Shown: positions 1-12,444, numbered from the stretch's first letter. The stretch: 64,000 bases of DNA from Aphrocallistes beatrix (GCA_963281255.1 OY725506.1:2213001-2277000); one strand, 5' to 3'. Made by a program: numbers and translations. Notes: a model not told the origin generated them from the letters alone.

Positions 1-3000
1 TTTTATAGGGGTTTGAAAAAAAATTGCCAAAAAACGGCGAAAAAAGCCATATTTTCTTTGGAATTCAGCAATAAAATCACAAATTTATAAGATATCGAAA
101 AATCGAGTGGTCCTACGCTCATTGCCTAATGATATGGAACAACTCCTGAAATTTTCAAACCTCTATCTCAAAGCAATTTTGAGTTAAAATTTTTGAAAGA
201 CAGTCAATTTTGGAATTTTAAAGTCCCGAGATATTGGGATTTGAAGTTTTGATGTTAAGAACGATGTAAAATGAGCTATTAACGATAAACAAAAGCATCC
301 ATGGGCATTTAGTCGCATGTATACTAATGAATTAGATGTATTCCAACATATTTTGGTGAAAATAGCAAAATTATACTGAAAATTCGCAAATTACCTTGAG
401 GCCTCTAACCCCAGAACCAATTAGGGAATATAATTCATATTCCTAGCACTACAAAGTATAATTCATCAGTTTAGAATGAATAAAGAACTTCTAAAAAGTA
501 TATTAGGAAGTTAGAGAGAGAGTCTACGACTTTTATTTTTCAAATTAGGATTTTCAAAAAATCCTACGTCATCACGTGATAAAAATTTAAAACTTAGCAT
601 GGCATTACATGTAGTACACTTATTATTTAAGAATCAGATATATACCGTCTTGAAAAGTATATTAGGAATTGAGAGCTAATAATTTGGGTGTATATTTCCC
701 GAGATATGGAGGAATCTGTTTTTGGAACATAAATGGGGGCTTTGACCGAATTTTGAAGATACATGCTTTGAACTTCCAAAATAATCATGTTGAGTGCTTC
801 AAAATTTCTGTATACATTGCTAGTGACTATTGCATTGTTTTTTTTAGTATAATAGCTACTTTTGGGAACTTATTTCATGACAAGATTCGCCATTTTCTAA
901 TATTTTCAAAGTTCTCCATAGAATTTGTATTACAATAAAATCGATGATAAGTCAAAAAATATTTACTTTTTGACAAAGAGATGTTTGATGAACCTATATA
1001 TTATCATATATATCCTTTCATTTAAGATTATAATAGATTATATATCTTCAATAGTTTTTAGTGTGCTTCCTATGGTATTAGTATAGTAGCATAGCTACTA
1101 TACTACTCGTAATAGTATAGGATGCACTGTACTAAAATGACGATGTTCCGGCCAGCCGGCCGGCCGTCTGAAATTCGTGTCCTGACCGGAGTTTAAGCGA
1201 TATCGTCTTGAAATTTTTACAGGAGGTGCAAAGTGATATGGAGATGTGCACCTCGGTGTCCACACCTCGCCGAGATAGGTGACAAAATGTGCTTGCCAAT
1301 CGAATTCGACTATTTTATAATGAAAATACATTGGAATAAAATAGTAGTGACTTATGAATACAATCAAAAGAACTATTTGTGATTGAAATTCATTGGTTCA
1401 TGTGACAACCAATCAATTATCAGCCTTTTATAATGCCATTTACACGATTCTATTTCATATAAATGATTGAATACTGCTATTTTGAGTCTACAGTTTGATT
1501 GTTAACAACAATTAAAGTGTGTTATATGCTACGATCAATAAATTCGATCATCAAATAACTTTTAACGACATGGACTGGAATTGATTATTTAAGTAAAATA
1601 AAGGTGACTTAAGGTGACTTATGAGATTTGGAAGCACACTTCCATCCCCTCTGTGGGTTTTTCTTTTTACTAAGCATTGACATCGAGCACTTTCGGGGCC
1701 ATAGAGATGTTTGATGTCCGAACTTTACCTACAATATACTATAACTTACGAACTAATGGTCGAATCTCAACAAATTTTTTTTTAACTGTTCAGAATTCTT
1801 TTCTATACACAATAGCTAATATCACAACGGCCATTTCCCGAGATTTTAGAAATGAAGTCCCTCATAAAAATATTTTTGATTGGATTTTAAGTGCCTCTTT
1901 TTCTAAATTCATCTGTTTTATAATATTTAATGGGGCCAAAACCATTTTGAGGTTCATATAATTGAAAAAATATCAGATAAGTTAGAAAATAATTGATGAA
2001 TGCGCCGCAAAACCACGAATAACTTTTTGGAAGCTCTTTATTCATTCTAAACTGATAGATTATACTTCGTAGTGCTAGGAATATGAATTATTATTGACAA
2101 TTATCTCAAAATATTCGAGGTTAGGGGCCTCTAGTCAATTTGTGGATTTTCAGGCTACTCTTGCTATTTTATGCAACTATTTGGTTCGAATATACCTAAA
2201 TCAGCAGTATAAATTCGAATAAATGTCTGTGAATGCTTTTGTTCATTTTTAATGACACATTTTACATTGTTCTTAATATCTACACATCAAATCTCTAAAT
2301 CTCGGGACTTTAAAATTTCAAAATTGATCGTCTTTACAAAATTTTAAGTCAAAATTGCTTTGAGATAGAGGTTTGAAAATTTCAGGGGTTGTTCCATATC
2401 ATTAGGCGATGAACGTAGGACCACTTTATTTTCGATATCTTATAACTAAAAAAAACACAGACATTATTCACCGTTTTTTGGCCCTTTTTTTTCCTTTTTT
2501 TTAGTCCTATGCGGTGGCAAATATGATAGACCATAGCCTACTCTAATAATGCCTCACAGTAAAATAACCAAGGATGCGGTAATAGCCGAATAGATTAATA
2601 CACGATTAGCCTAAAATCGTTAACCATGTGGGATATGCATTTAGAATGTATTACCAGCATATACAAAACATGGCATCAAAGTACATATATCCGTTGGAAA
2701 AATTTCGATTAGTCATCACATCATTCCGCAACAGGTCATTCTAAGGCCAATTTTAGCGATTTTCTGAGCTGTTTTAGCCCTATTTCTAAAAGGTATTAAG
2801 ATGTGATTTTTGTGTAGAACCAAGATTAGTACGAGTTGATTTGAAAAATTTAGAATTTTTCAATGGAATGTTGTTACATTCCTGCGTTGCTATGGTAAAC
2901 ATTTTGGTCAGTTTGGGCCATATCTTGCAAACTGTAAGAAATAGGTCTTCAAATTTGATCGTATTTGATATGCAATTGGCTACTTCCTATTAGGTAATAA

Positions 3001-3794
3001 TACAATTTAAACTTCTAAATTCAAGTTCAAGTTGTTTATCACCTAATAGGAAGTGGGCCATTGTCTATCAAACACGATCGAATTTGAAGATCTAGCTACT
3101 ACAGTTTGCACGAAATAGCCCAAACTGACCAAAATGCTTTATCATAGCAACGCAGGAATGTAACAACATTCCATTGAAAAATTCTAAATTTTTCAAATCA
3201 ACTCGTACTAATCTTGGTTCTACACAAAAATCACACCTTAATACCATTTAGAAATAGGGCTAAAACAGCTTAGAAAATCGCTAAAATTGTCCTTAGAATG
3301 ACCTGTTGCGCAATGATATGATGACTAATCGAAATTTTTCTAACGGATATATGTACTTTGATGCCATGTTTATATATGCTTGTAATACAATATTAATGCC
3401 TTCCCACATGGTTAACGATTTTAGGCTAATCGTATATTAATCCATTCGGCTACTACTTCATCCTTAGTCCATAATTTTCAGTCTACTGTGAGGCATTATT
3501 AGTGTAGGCTATGGATAGAATATCTATGATTCGATTTTGGAAGCATATGTTTCCCTGATATGTCCTAAATAATTTTTTGAGTTGCCGGATTCTACCATTA
3601 AGATGTGCTAGCTATAAACCAAAAAACAGACTTTTGAGACACTGTATCTCAAAAACTAGAAATGAGAATCAAAAACGGTTTGGAATTTCAAGTATTTCTT
3701 AACGGAGAAACCTGCCCACGCTTAACATCCCTTATAGCACTAATTTAATCGTATGCTGTAAGCCAAATCATATGATTTTTCGAGGGCGGTATCC
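1..3794. mobile_element. TTAA-type long palindromic element A, left end outside window
   Basis: The right end reads TTTTCGAGGGCGGTATCC (ending 3794), the same terminus as the complete element at 5815-8408. Positions about 40-560 are repeated inverted at about 2010-2470 (for example the block around TCCCGAGATATTGGGATTTG and its inverted partner near 2290-2310), so this is the remnant of a large foldback. No transposase is visible; short open frames at 669-938 and 1677-1961 show no recognisable domain. A GC-rich patch (GGCCAGCCGGCCGGCCG) lies at about 1150. A foldback element is inserted at 2531-3514. The flank after 3794 is internal Helitron-like sequence, so element A landed in an older Helitron-like copy; the TTAA there has decayed to TTCA. 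Confidence 0.65.
2531..3514. mobile_element. Foldback element, CCATAGCCTACT family 1, copy 1
   Basis: A 984-bp element that is nearly all inverted repeat: it opens CCATAGCCTACTCTAATAAT and closes with the reverse complement, and the two roughly 490-bp arms match through the centre. It is flanked by a 5-bp duplication, ATAGA (2526-2530 and 3515-3519). The homologous stretch of element B near 8110-8140 carries the site without the insertion, an empty-site control for both boundaries. No coding capacity. The superfamily is unknown. Confidence 0.85.
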
Positions 3795-4013
3795 TTCATA
3801 TACACATTCTATTAAAATTTCAACCTTCTATCACTTAAAATGTTCGAAAAACTGAAATTTCTAATCATAAAAAATGGTCACAAGGACATCATAATTCCAT
3901 GATGAGTCGACATTTTCGTCTGATCAGAACAGCTCAGAACACTTGCCAAATTTCATCTTTCTGTGGCTGGCAGTTTCTTCAATCAATTCGTTACATATAT
4001 ATATATATATATA
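3795..4013 (-). mobile_element. Helitron-like fragment, 5' portion
   Basis: This matches the interior of other copies, including the block CAGTTTCTTCAATCAATTCG followed by GTTACA and an AT repeat. Its other part was cut off by insertion of element A on the left. Confidence 0.6.
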
Positions 4014-4632
4014 CAGGGTGTCTCAAAAGTTTCCAAGAACAAATGGTCGATCCGAACAAATTTTTTTTGAAACGATCAGAATTTTATTTCTGACCCAGTG
4101 ATCGCTAAATATCTGAGATCAAACTTGTGATTTCCCGAGCATTATATAAATGAACTCCCTTATAGAGCTATTTTGTTTCGATTTTATTTGCCCATTCTTT
4201 TAAATGTTTGTGTTATATAATCTCCAAAGGTGCCAAAACAATGTTAAGGTCCATATCATTAAAAAAATATCAAATAAGTTAAAAACTAATTGGTAAATGA
4301 GTTAAAAACCAATAATTTTTCAATTTTTATTAACGCTAAACTTTAGGAGGTTATCTCACAAAAAATAAAAAAAATACCGTCCAAATAGTGCTGTCAGATG
4401 GTAGACCGATCAGTAATTCAATGAAATTAGCAATAAAAATTTTTTTGAGCGGATGGTAGGTATGCAGGTACGGTTGAAAGTGACTAATGGGAAGGCAGTG
4501 GTCGGTGTCCATGGCTGCCCCACAATTTAAGTGCTACTGGCGCGGCAGTGGAGACTGATGGTGTAGCTTAATAAAATTAAACACATGCTATAATTTAATA
4601 CATTGCATTTGTATTAATGGAGAATTGTCCCG
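4014..4632. repeat. Truncated mariner-type TIR joined to TTAA-element interior
   Basis: It opens with CAGGGTGTCTCAAAAGTTTC after a TA, the same TIR as the MITE at 40516-41077. From about 4031 to 4400 it becomes an inverted, diverged copy of the interior of the TTAA element at 5845-6240. The stretch 4400-4632 has no feature I recognise. Confidence 0.5.
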
Positions 4633-4985
4633 GCCATAGCCTACTGTATATAAGGCCTCACAGTAACTTGCGGATTTAGGACTAGGGATGCGGTAGAAGA
4701 TGATTGAACTAATACATGAGTTGCCTTAATAGTAAGGATGATGCGAAGTCAGAAAGTTGGCTGTACCGGAGTTGCTCATTGTCGAAATCTATCAAAAACC
4801 GTTGAGTTTTCTTATCGATTTTAAATTTAAATGTTATCAGACCTAGTACAGTTGAAAAAATATTCTCAAATAATTGGATTAAAAATATATATATACGTAT
4901 ACATACCTCAATTGCCATTAGTATTAACTGTATCGTATTTTTAAATTGCCTGCAAAATCCCTATTCAACAACATAGCTGTTTTTA

Positions 4986-5330
4986 AAGCGACAAGCGCGC
5001 TTCGCTTGCATGCCCTGCGCAGCTGGCGGACACTTTGTGTCCACCGGAGGCTCCCTTCGGTTGCCTGGGGTCACATTGGTAAATTATAAAGGAGATAACA
5101 TCTCTAAATATGTCTGTCCTAAGGTTATATTCGATATCGCACAAAAATCACCAAATTTATCAATTTTTAAAATTTAGATGAGTAATGATGACGTCATAAC
5201 AAAGTGATGAGTCATCATCTTTGATGATAGTTGCATCATATGTGAGGTATGTTAGTATACATATTTGATTAAAATTTCAGCCTTCTATTTCCTATAATGG
5301 CTGAGTTATGCTCGAATAACTGTATTGCTT
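4986..5330 (-). mobile_element. Helitron-like copy, 3' half
   Basis: It begins with the inverted 3' terminus ACAAGCGCGCTTCGCTTGC and runs through GGCGGACACTTTGTG, ACATTGGTAAATTATAA and CCTATAATGGCTGAGTTATG. The 5' end is missing, so this copy is truncated. Confidence 0.6.
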
Positions 5331-5814
5331 AAATGCCGCAACATTCCAGTGTTGCTTTGGAAACGTGTTTTGGTCAATTGTGGTCATATCTTGAAAACCG
5401 CAAGAGCTAGATATTCAAATTTAATTCCATTTGATTGTAAATGGATTGTTTCCTATTAAATAATTATATAAATTATTCGTCCAAATTCAATGGTTTACGA
5501 GTTATTAGACAGTTTATCATATTGGTCATATTTGGTAATTTGTCGAATATCTCGTAAACCATTGCATTTAGATGCAGTATTTATATTATTGGTTAATAGG
5601 AAGTACTCTATTCACTATCAAAAGGAATTACATTTGAATGTCTAGCTTTTGCGGTTTTCAAGAAATGACCACAACTGACCAAAACACGTTTCCATAGCAA
5701 CACTGGAATGTAGCGACATTCCATGAAAAAATTCCAAATTTCCTGTATTAACCCATTCACATCTCAGTTCTAAGCGAATAATCATATAATATAAACACTT
5801 AGAAGTGCCCTTAA

Positions 5815-8408
5815 GGATACCGCCCTCGAAAAACTTTGCATGTCTTTAAAAAAACGGCGATCTACCATCTAATAGTACTAGTTGGACGGGATTTATTTTG
5901 AATTTTAAGAGTTAACCCCTAAAGTCTAGCGTTACTAAAAATTGAAAAATTATTGGAGGTTTTTGACGCATTCACCTTATTTAACTTATTTGATAATTTT
6001 TTAATTAATGATATGGATCGTAACATTGTTTTGGCACCTTTGGAGATTGTATAACACAAAGATTTAGAAGAATGGGCGAATAAAATCAAACAAAATACGT
6101 AGCTCAATAAGGGAGTTCATTTATTTATACCTCGGGAAATCGCCTGTTTGATATCAGATATTTTGCGATCACTGGATCAGAAATAAAATTCTGATCGTTT
6201 CAAAAAACAATTTGTTCGGATCCGACCATTTGTTCGTGATATATCGCTTATTATATATAGGTAAAGTTCAAGCATGATATCTCTCTATGGTTCCGAAAGT
6301 GGCCGATGTCATATCTTTAATACTTTTGAAGATATATAATGTATTAAATTCTAAAATAAAAGGATATATGCGGAAATATATAGGATCCTCAAACATTCGT
6401 TTGTCAAAAAATAAATATTTCTCGACTTATCATTGATTTCATTGTAATACAAATTCTATGGAGAACTTTAAATATATTATAAAATGGCGAATCTAATCAT
6501 TAAGGAGAAAGACCCTCAAATTTTGAAAAAAATGGACAAATCCAAATATATTGTAATTTAGTTTTTATATCATTCTAGGAAGTCTAAATCATCCGATAAT
6601 GAGATATTTTGTTAATCCAATGGTTATTTATGTACTTATAGCCGGTCAAATCTGGCCTTTCTCAATCAAAATCTATTAATTTAAATTTTTAAAATTATCA
6701 ATTGGTGCACATCCGTATGATCAACCTAACTCAAAAAATATTTACATTTCAAGCACAAACCTATTGTAAAAAACACGCAAAATACTCTGATTAAGCTAGT
6801 AGCGAAGCCCGATTTTTAAATAAAAGGAAAGTTTGAAAGCTGAAAATAATTTTGTCTCAAAAATTCCTGAGTAAATGGCTCGACAAAATATTTTTCAACA
6901 GAAAAAATTATTAAAGTTAAAATTGAACAAAATAGCTTCGCTACTAGCTCAACCATTCGCTAATAATGATATTTGAACAGTAAAATCAACCTGATCCTAG
7001 TCAATAGTTAGTTATGACGAACGGCACAACCACGGATATTGTATAGGATTTAGACTTTGAGTTACTATAACTTCATATTTATTCCTAGTTCGCGACTCAT
7101 ATTATGCATTAATTCTTGTACTAACTAGTACTATCCATAAACAGTATAACAATGGTTGAATTAAGACTTTGATTTTTTGGGGTTTTGTCTCCTTTATTAA
7201 ATATGTATGTCTATTATGCTAAATAATGAATACAATTGTCGTTTATAATGTGTACAGAAAAATTGGAGAACTTTTGATAATTATTTTAAAAGTTCTGGCC
7301 TTGGACCTCCCAGATTCGGTCAAAAACCCCCATTTAAGGTCCAAAAGAGATATCACTCTATCTCTGTAAATATATAAGCCCAAATTCTTAGTTCTCACTT
7401 CCTAATGTACTTTTTATGAGGGTACATATATGATTCATTGATAATACTTGCACTACATCCTATGGAATGTAAGTTTTTGATTTTTGTCATATGATGACGT
7501 AGCATTTTTCGAAATCCTAACTTCGAAACTAAAAGTCGTAGACTTTCGCTCTAACTTCCTAATATACTTTTTGGAAGCTTTTTATTCATTCTAAACTGAT
7601 AGATTATACTTCGTAGTGCTAGGAATATGAATTATTATCTACAATTATCTCAAAATATTAGGGGTTAGGGGCCTCAAGGAAATTTGTGGATTTTCAGGCT
7701 ACTCTTGCTGTTTTATGTGAATATTTGATTCGAATATACCTACTAAATCAGTAGTATAAATGCGAATAAATGTCTGTGAATGCTTTTATTCATTTTTAAT
7801 AACTCATTTTACATTCTTCTTAACATCTAAACTTAAAATCTCTATATCTCGGGACTTTAAAATTTCAAAATTGACCGTCTTTACAGAATTTTAACTCAAA
7901 ATTGGTTTGATATAGAGGTAAGAAAACTTCAAGAGTTGTTCCATATCATTAGGCGATGAACGTAGGACCACTTTATTTTCGATATCTTATAACTTGGTGA
8001 TTTTATTCCCGATTTCCCCAAAAGAACTAACATCTTTCACCGTTTTTTGGCCCTTTTTTGGACTCTGATAAAATTTGAAATTTCTGTCATTTTAACTTTC
8101 TTTTGGTCCTATGAAGTGGCAAATATTATAGACAATCTTTGATTCGATTTTGGAAGCGTTTGTTTCCTTGGTATGTGCTAAACAATTCCTTGAGTGGTCG
8201 AATTTCTACCATTAAGATGTCCTATTGATAAACGAAAAAAACAGACTTTGAGACACTGTATCTCAAAAACTAGAAATGACAATCAAAAACGGTTTGGAAT
8301 GTGCAAGTATTTCTTGACGGAGATACCTGCCCACGCTTAACATCTCTTGTAGCTTTACTTTCATCGTATGCTGTAAGCCAAATCATTGGTTTTTCGAGGA
8401 CGGTATCC
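5815..8408. mobile_element. Complete TTAA-type palindromic element B
   Basis: The termini are GGATACCGCCCTCGAAAAA and its inverse ending GGTATCC. Flanks are TTAA on the left (5811-5814) and CTAA on the right, so the duplication is TTAA with one substitution. The insertion split a family-2 foldback, and joining the flanks restores the foldback sequence (compare 14808-14830). Large internal inverted repeats are present, and a smaller inverted pair containing TAGCTTCGCTACTAGCTC lies near 6790-6960. No transposase frame is visible, so it is non-autonomous; such palindromic TTAA repeats are known in nematodes and cnidarians. Confidence 0.75.
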
Positions 8409-8623
8409 CTAAACGGCCTCTGAAAATCACTGAATTTGTCACAAATAACCTATTGCGCAATTATATGGTGACTAATCTAAATTTTAACAATGGATATTGG
8501 TACTTTGACACCATATTTATATATGCTTGTAATACATTCCTAAGCTCTATTGTGCTTGGTTAATGATTTAAAGTGACAAATTCAAAAAGTAATGGATTAT
8601 GAATAGCATTCTATATTCTAAGG

Positions 8624-8778
8624 CAGGGCTGTCCAACTATATTTACTTCGGGCCACAACTGCTTCATACCATTTAGTGGTGGGCCGCAATACAGGGGCGT
8701 GCACTCGGGATGGGTATGGATAGAGGCATTTTGGACGCAACGCGGGCCACAACGCGGACCGCCTGTTGGACAGCGCTG
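8624..8778. mobile_element. 155-bp hAT MITE
   Basis: The TIRs are CAGGGCTGTCCAAC and GTTGGACAGCGCTG, with a perfect 8-bp target duplication TTCTAAGG at 8616-8623 and 8779-8786. Both are hAT hallmarks. The short frame crossing it on the minus strand is not a gene. Confidence 0.9.
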
Positions 8779-8856
8779 TTCTAAGGCATTGGCAGTCACC
8801 AAAAAATTATACCATGGATTGGTTATTTACTTAAAACCGCTAATTAATTAACTATT

Positions 8857-9287
8857 ACAAGCGCGCTTCGCTTGCTTGCGCTGCGTGGCTGGCGGACACA
8901 AAGTGGGCGCCTGGAGTAACATTGATTAATAATACGGGAAATAACATCTCTAAATATGTCTGTCATACTGTTAAAATCGATATCACTCGAAAAATCATCA
9001 AATTTGTCAATTTATAAATTTTTGATGCGTAATGATGACGTCGTAACAGAGTGATCAGTCTTCATTTTTGGACGATAGTTGTTTCATGCGTGAGATATAT
9101 TAATATACACATTCTGTTAAAATTCCAACCTTCTAGCACCTAAAATGGTTGAGTTATGGTCGAAAAACTTAAATTTCCTACCATAAAATGGTGACAATGA
9201 CGTCATGATTCCATGATGAGTCGAGAACTTAGTGGAACCATAGCCAATACTCCCACACCCCAAAAATCATCGTTTTGATAGTAAGGA
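8857..9287 (-). mobile_element. Helitron-like copy, complete but short
   Basis: Read on the minus strand it starts TCCTTACTATCAAAAC (9287) and ends in CGAAGCGCGCTTGT (8857), with the subterminal hairpin CAAGCG/CGCTTG. The AT microsatellite normally found near the 5' end is absent here. It lies head-to-head with the next copy. Confidence 0.65.
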
Positions 9288-9298
9288 TATATATATAT

Positions 9299-9864
9299 AC
9301 TTACTATTAAAATACGATTAATGTGTATGGTACTATATACTAAGTAGTATATATAGTATATACATATATCTGTAACGAATTGATTGAAGAAACTGCCAGG
9401 CGCAGAAAGCTGATTTTTTTTGGCATGTGGGAGTCTTTTGGCTATGGCTCTACTAACTTCTGAGTTCAGAGGAAAATGTCGACTTATCATGGAATTATGA
9501 CGTCATTGTCATCTTTTTAGGTTAGAAGTTTCAGTTTTTTGACTGTAACTCAGCCATTTTATGTGATAGAACGATAAAGTTTTAATAGAATGTGTATATT
9601 AATATACTCCACATTTGATACAACTATCATGAAAAAATGAGGACTCATCATTCGGTTATGACGTAATCATTAAGCATCAAAATTGTTAAAATTGTCAAAT
9701 TTTGTGATTTTTCGTGCGATATCGATTATAAAAGTAGGACAGATGTATTTAGAGGTGGTATCTCCCCTATAATTAACCAATGTGACCCCAGGCGACCGAA
9801 GGGATCCTCCGGCGGACAAAAGTGTCATCCAGCCGCGCAGCGCATGCAAGCGAAGCGCGCTTGT
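9299..9864 (+). mobile_element. Helitron-like copy with internal AT repeat
   Basis: It starts CTTACTATTAAAATACGATT, has an AT-rich repeat tract, then CTGTAACGAATTGATTGAAG, and ends GCGAAGCGCGCTTGT. Another fragment of the same 5' terminus (inverted, GAGTTTTAATAGTAAG) lies at about 9889-9905. Confidence 0.65.
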
Positions 9865-10206
9865 ATATATATAAACACAAACATTAAGAGTTTTAATAGT
9901 AAGTATTATCAGCTATATACTTTAATTATCTCATATTTTGAGTTCATGGTTGTTTAATTAAGGTTGGCCTGTCCTATTTTGTTTTTTATCAAAAATTTGC
10001 CAAAAGAACTTTTTTATTCATTTTTAGATCCCTAAAGGGGTTCTAAACATTAAATTCGATTTTAAGAATTTCAATGCTAATATTTCGCAACTTAGAGCCA
10101 CTTGTACCACCTGGCGGCGCCAAAAAAAGGACACATTACCCAAATGTCTCAAATCCATACCTTCTTTGAACCATGACAGATAATCATTTTAATTCGTGCT
10201 CATCAC

Positions 10207-10373
10207 TAAATTTCCAGCAATTTGATATATATATTGGACACATTTGGAGAAATTCTTTGGCTGCGAGTTTCTAGCAACGGCCAGGAATGTGAAAAAATTC
10301 CTGGCCGTTGCTAAGCACGGACATCCAAAAATTCTCCAAATATGTTCAATATATATATCAAATTGCTGGAAAT
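10207..10373. repeat. 167-bp near-perfect palindrome inside element C
   Basis: The arms start AATTTCCAGCAATTTGATAT and meet around TGGCCAGG..., with the centre near 10290. A related, shorter arrangement occurs at about 16455-16630 in element D. It could be the symmetry centre of the element or a small nested foldback. Confidence 0.7.
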
Positions 10374-10779
10374 TCAATGCGGGACACGAATTCAGAATTG
10401 TGATCTGACATGTTTCAAAGAAGTTATTGATCTGGGATTCCGGCGGATACTATCGAATGTGGTTATTTTGACCAGTCATCAATCATCAGGTTATCACACT
10501 TTTGATGCTGAAAACTTTTGAAATACCATATTTGAAGTTAAGTACTGCTATAAGTTGTCGAATAAGGATATTTGCATGTTATTTAATATTCCAAAGTAGT
10601 TAAAAACGAATGGAAATTGAGGGACATATATAAATATTTTATAAATACTTTTCTGAGACTTTTTTTTCAGCATATTATAAATGTGATAACTTTTTGTAAA
10701 TTCAACATAGAAGCGAAAGCTCGACGGTTTTTGGTAGATCTCGAAGAGTAGAACATAATGAACAGATAAAATTTTGATA

Positions 10780-11335
10780 TCCTTACTATTAAAACTCGAT
10801 TATTGTTTGTATATATATATATATACGTATATATATATATCTGTAACGAATTGATTGAAGAAACTGCCCGGCACAGAAAGCTGATTTTTGGCATCTGGGA
10901 GTCTTTTGGCTATGGCTCCAGTAAGTTCTGAGCTCAGACCAAAATGTCGTCTCATCATGGAATTATGACATCATTGTCACATTCTTAAAAGTTAAGCAAC
11001 ACAGTTATTCGGGCATAACTCAGCCATTATAGGAGATAGAAGGCTGAAATTTTGATAGAATCTGTATCCTAACACGTCTCACATATGATGCCGCCATCAT
11101 CAAAAAATGATGACTCATCACTTTGCTATGACGTCATCATTACTCATCAACATTTTAAAAATTGATAAATTTGGTGTTTTTTCGAGTGGTATCGATTTTA
11201 AAACTAAGATGGACATATTTAGTGATTATATATCCCTTTTTATTAACCAATGTCACCTCCAGGCGACCGAAGGGAGCCTCCGGCGGACACGAAGTGTCTG
11301 CCAGCCGCGCTGCGCAGCAAGCGAAGCGCGCTTGT
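10780..11335 (+). mobile_element. Helitron-like copy, complete
   Basis: It runs from TCCTTACTATTAAAACTCG to AAGCGAAGCGCGCTTGT and has the AT microsatellite at 10810-10840 followed by CTGTAACGAATTGATTGAAG. Element D has the corresponding uninterrupted sequence (inverted, near 16050), and the comparison shows no obvious target duplication, as expected for Helitrons. The short frames near 11107-11459 are read-through of this repeat. Confidence 0.75.
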
Positions 11336-11953
11336 TATAAATAAAAAGAGAATTATGAAAAAAATATTGTCAAAATTACTAAATAAAATTCCTCGGCTGT
11401 TTTGGTGTGAATTTTTAACAATTTTCAAAATTTCAAAAATCTGTCTGTTAATTAGTTAGATCATCGATTTATGAAAGAATTTGGAAAGTTTCCAAAGGGT
11501 TGTAAGCATATTGTGTCCGATTTCTTCCTTGTAAAATGACCAAATTTTTAATTGTTGAATTATTTCAATTATTAATGCGTTTTTGCAGTAACTCCGCGAT
11601 TCAAATCTGCACTGAAAAAATTTATTGAATCGATTGAAAAAGTCAAAAGTTAGCTATTATAGGAAAGACCAACCTTAATTCGGATGAGTGCAATTTATCT
11701 AAACGTGCTGCAAATTAACATCAAAAGCCTTCTGGTTGTCAGTTTCGAAAGGTAAAATGTAATTTTGGCCCTTAAGGTTTTCCATTTGTCAACTTCAGCC
11801 GGACTTAATTTATATCATGGAAAAGAACATTGTAAACAAGAAACCAATTGTTGAGTTCTTGAAATTCTTTGATGATGTTTAGAAAATGTTCAATGTGAAT
11901 TGGGTAGGGAAGAATAATCGTTTAACCTAAGACTACCGAAATATACTACAGTG

Positions 11954-12226
11954 CAGTAGCGGATTTAGGAGTGTGCGGCCGCACAGGGTCCCCACATTTT
12001 CGGGCCCCCCACAAATTGACATAAATTATATGTACTTGTTTTTCTAATGAAATACTCTCACTAATATGAATATTGTATGCAGCAAATCTCATTTTTCATT
12101 TTCATTTCAAAATTTTAATATAATTTTAATAATAATTATAATCATTTTTTAAAATTTTAGAAAAATTGTAGAGGGCCCCCACAATCGCACTCGCACAGGG
12201 CCCCCACATTCCTAAATCCGGCACTG
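11954..12226. mobile_element. 273-bp hAT MITE
   Basis: The termini are CAGTAGCGGATTTAGGAGTG and CCTAAATCCGGCACTG, with a perfect 8-bp duplication CTACAGTG at 11946-11953 and 12227-12234. GC-rich ends (GGGCCCCCAC) surround an AT-rich core. The 11675-11945 stretch before it contains nothing I recognise. Confidence 0.9.
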
Positions 12227-12444
12227 CTACAGTGGTATAACTTTGTGACTTCTTTCCCATTGAAAATGGCTGGAAACACCCGCGATATCGCGAGTTTTCG
12301 ATAATCTATTGTTAACGACGATGTATCCGCACCCTCAGCAGAAATATAAAACTATTATTCTTGCTCTTCCCGTATTAATATTATTAATTGGGCATGTGCC
12401 TACTATGCAACTAGAGCGTTGTACACTTCTAATAAAGTTAAAAC

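Larger units (their letters stand above)
4634..8590. mobile_element. Foldback element, CCATAGCCTACT family 2, copy split by two insertions
   Basis: The left end (CCATAGCCTACTGTATATAAGG) is at 4634. The middle (ACATTCCAGTGTTGC onwards) is at about 5331-5810 and the right portion at about 8413-8580, reading on without loss across element B. Helitron-like sequence lies in the gap 4990-5330 and a TTAA element occupies 5815-8408. The stretch 4727-4985 resembles the interior of the TTAA elements C and D (compare 10540-10740). Family members at 13998-15023 and 25199-26223 show the uninterrupted order. Confidence 0.6.
9962..11674. mobile_element. TTAA-type element C (GGTTGG termini)
   Basis: It begins GGTTGGCCTGTCCTATTTTG and ends AGGAAAGACCAACC, flanked by TTAA at 9958-9961 and 11675-11678. 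The right half is repeated, inverted, at the start of element D (15701). It holds a 167-bp palindrome (10207-10373) and a Helitron-like insertion (10780-11335). No transposase is visible. Confidence 0.75.

Noticed and set aside
8611..8802. Cys-rich 63-residue minus-strand frame
   Set aside because: It is the reverse of a 155-bp hAT MITE with a clear 8-bp duplication.
11107..11459. Overlapping small frames on both strands
   Set aside because: They lie in the 3' part of a Helitron-like copy, are mutually overlapping and recur wherever that repeat occurs.
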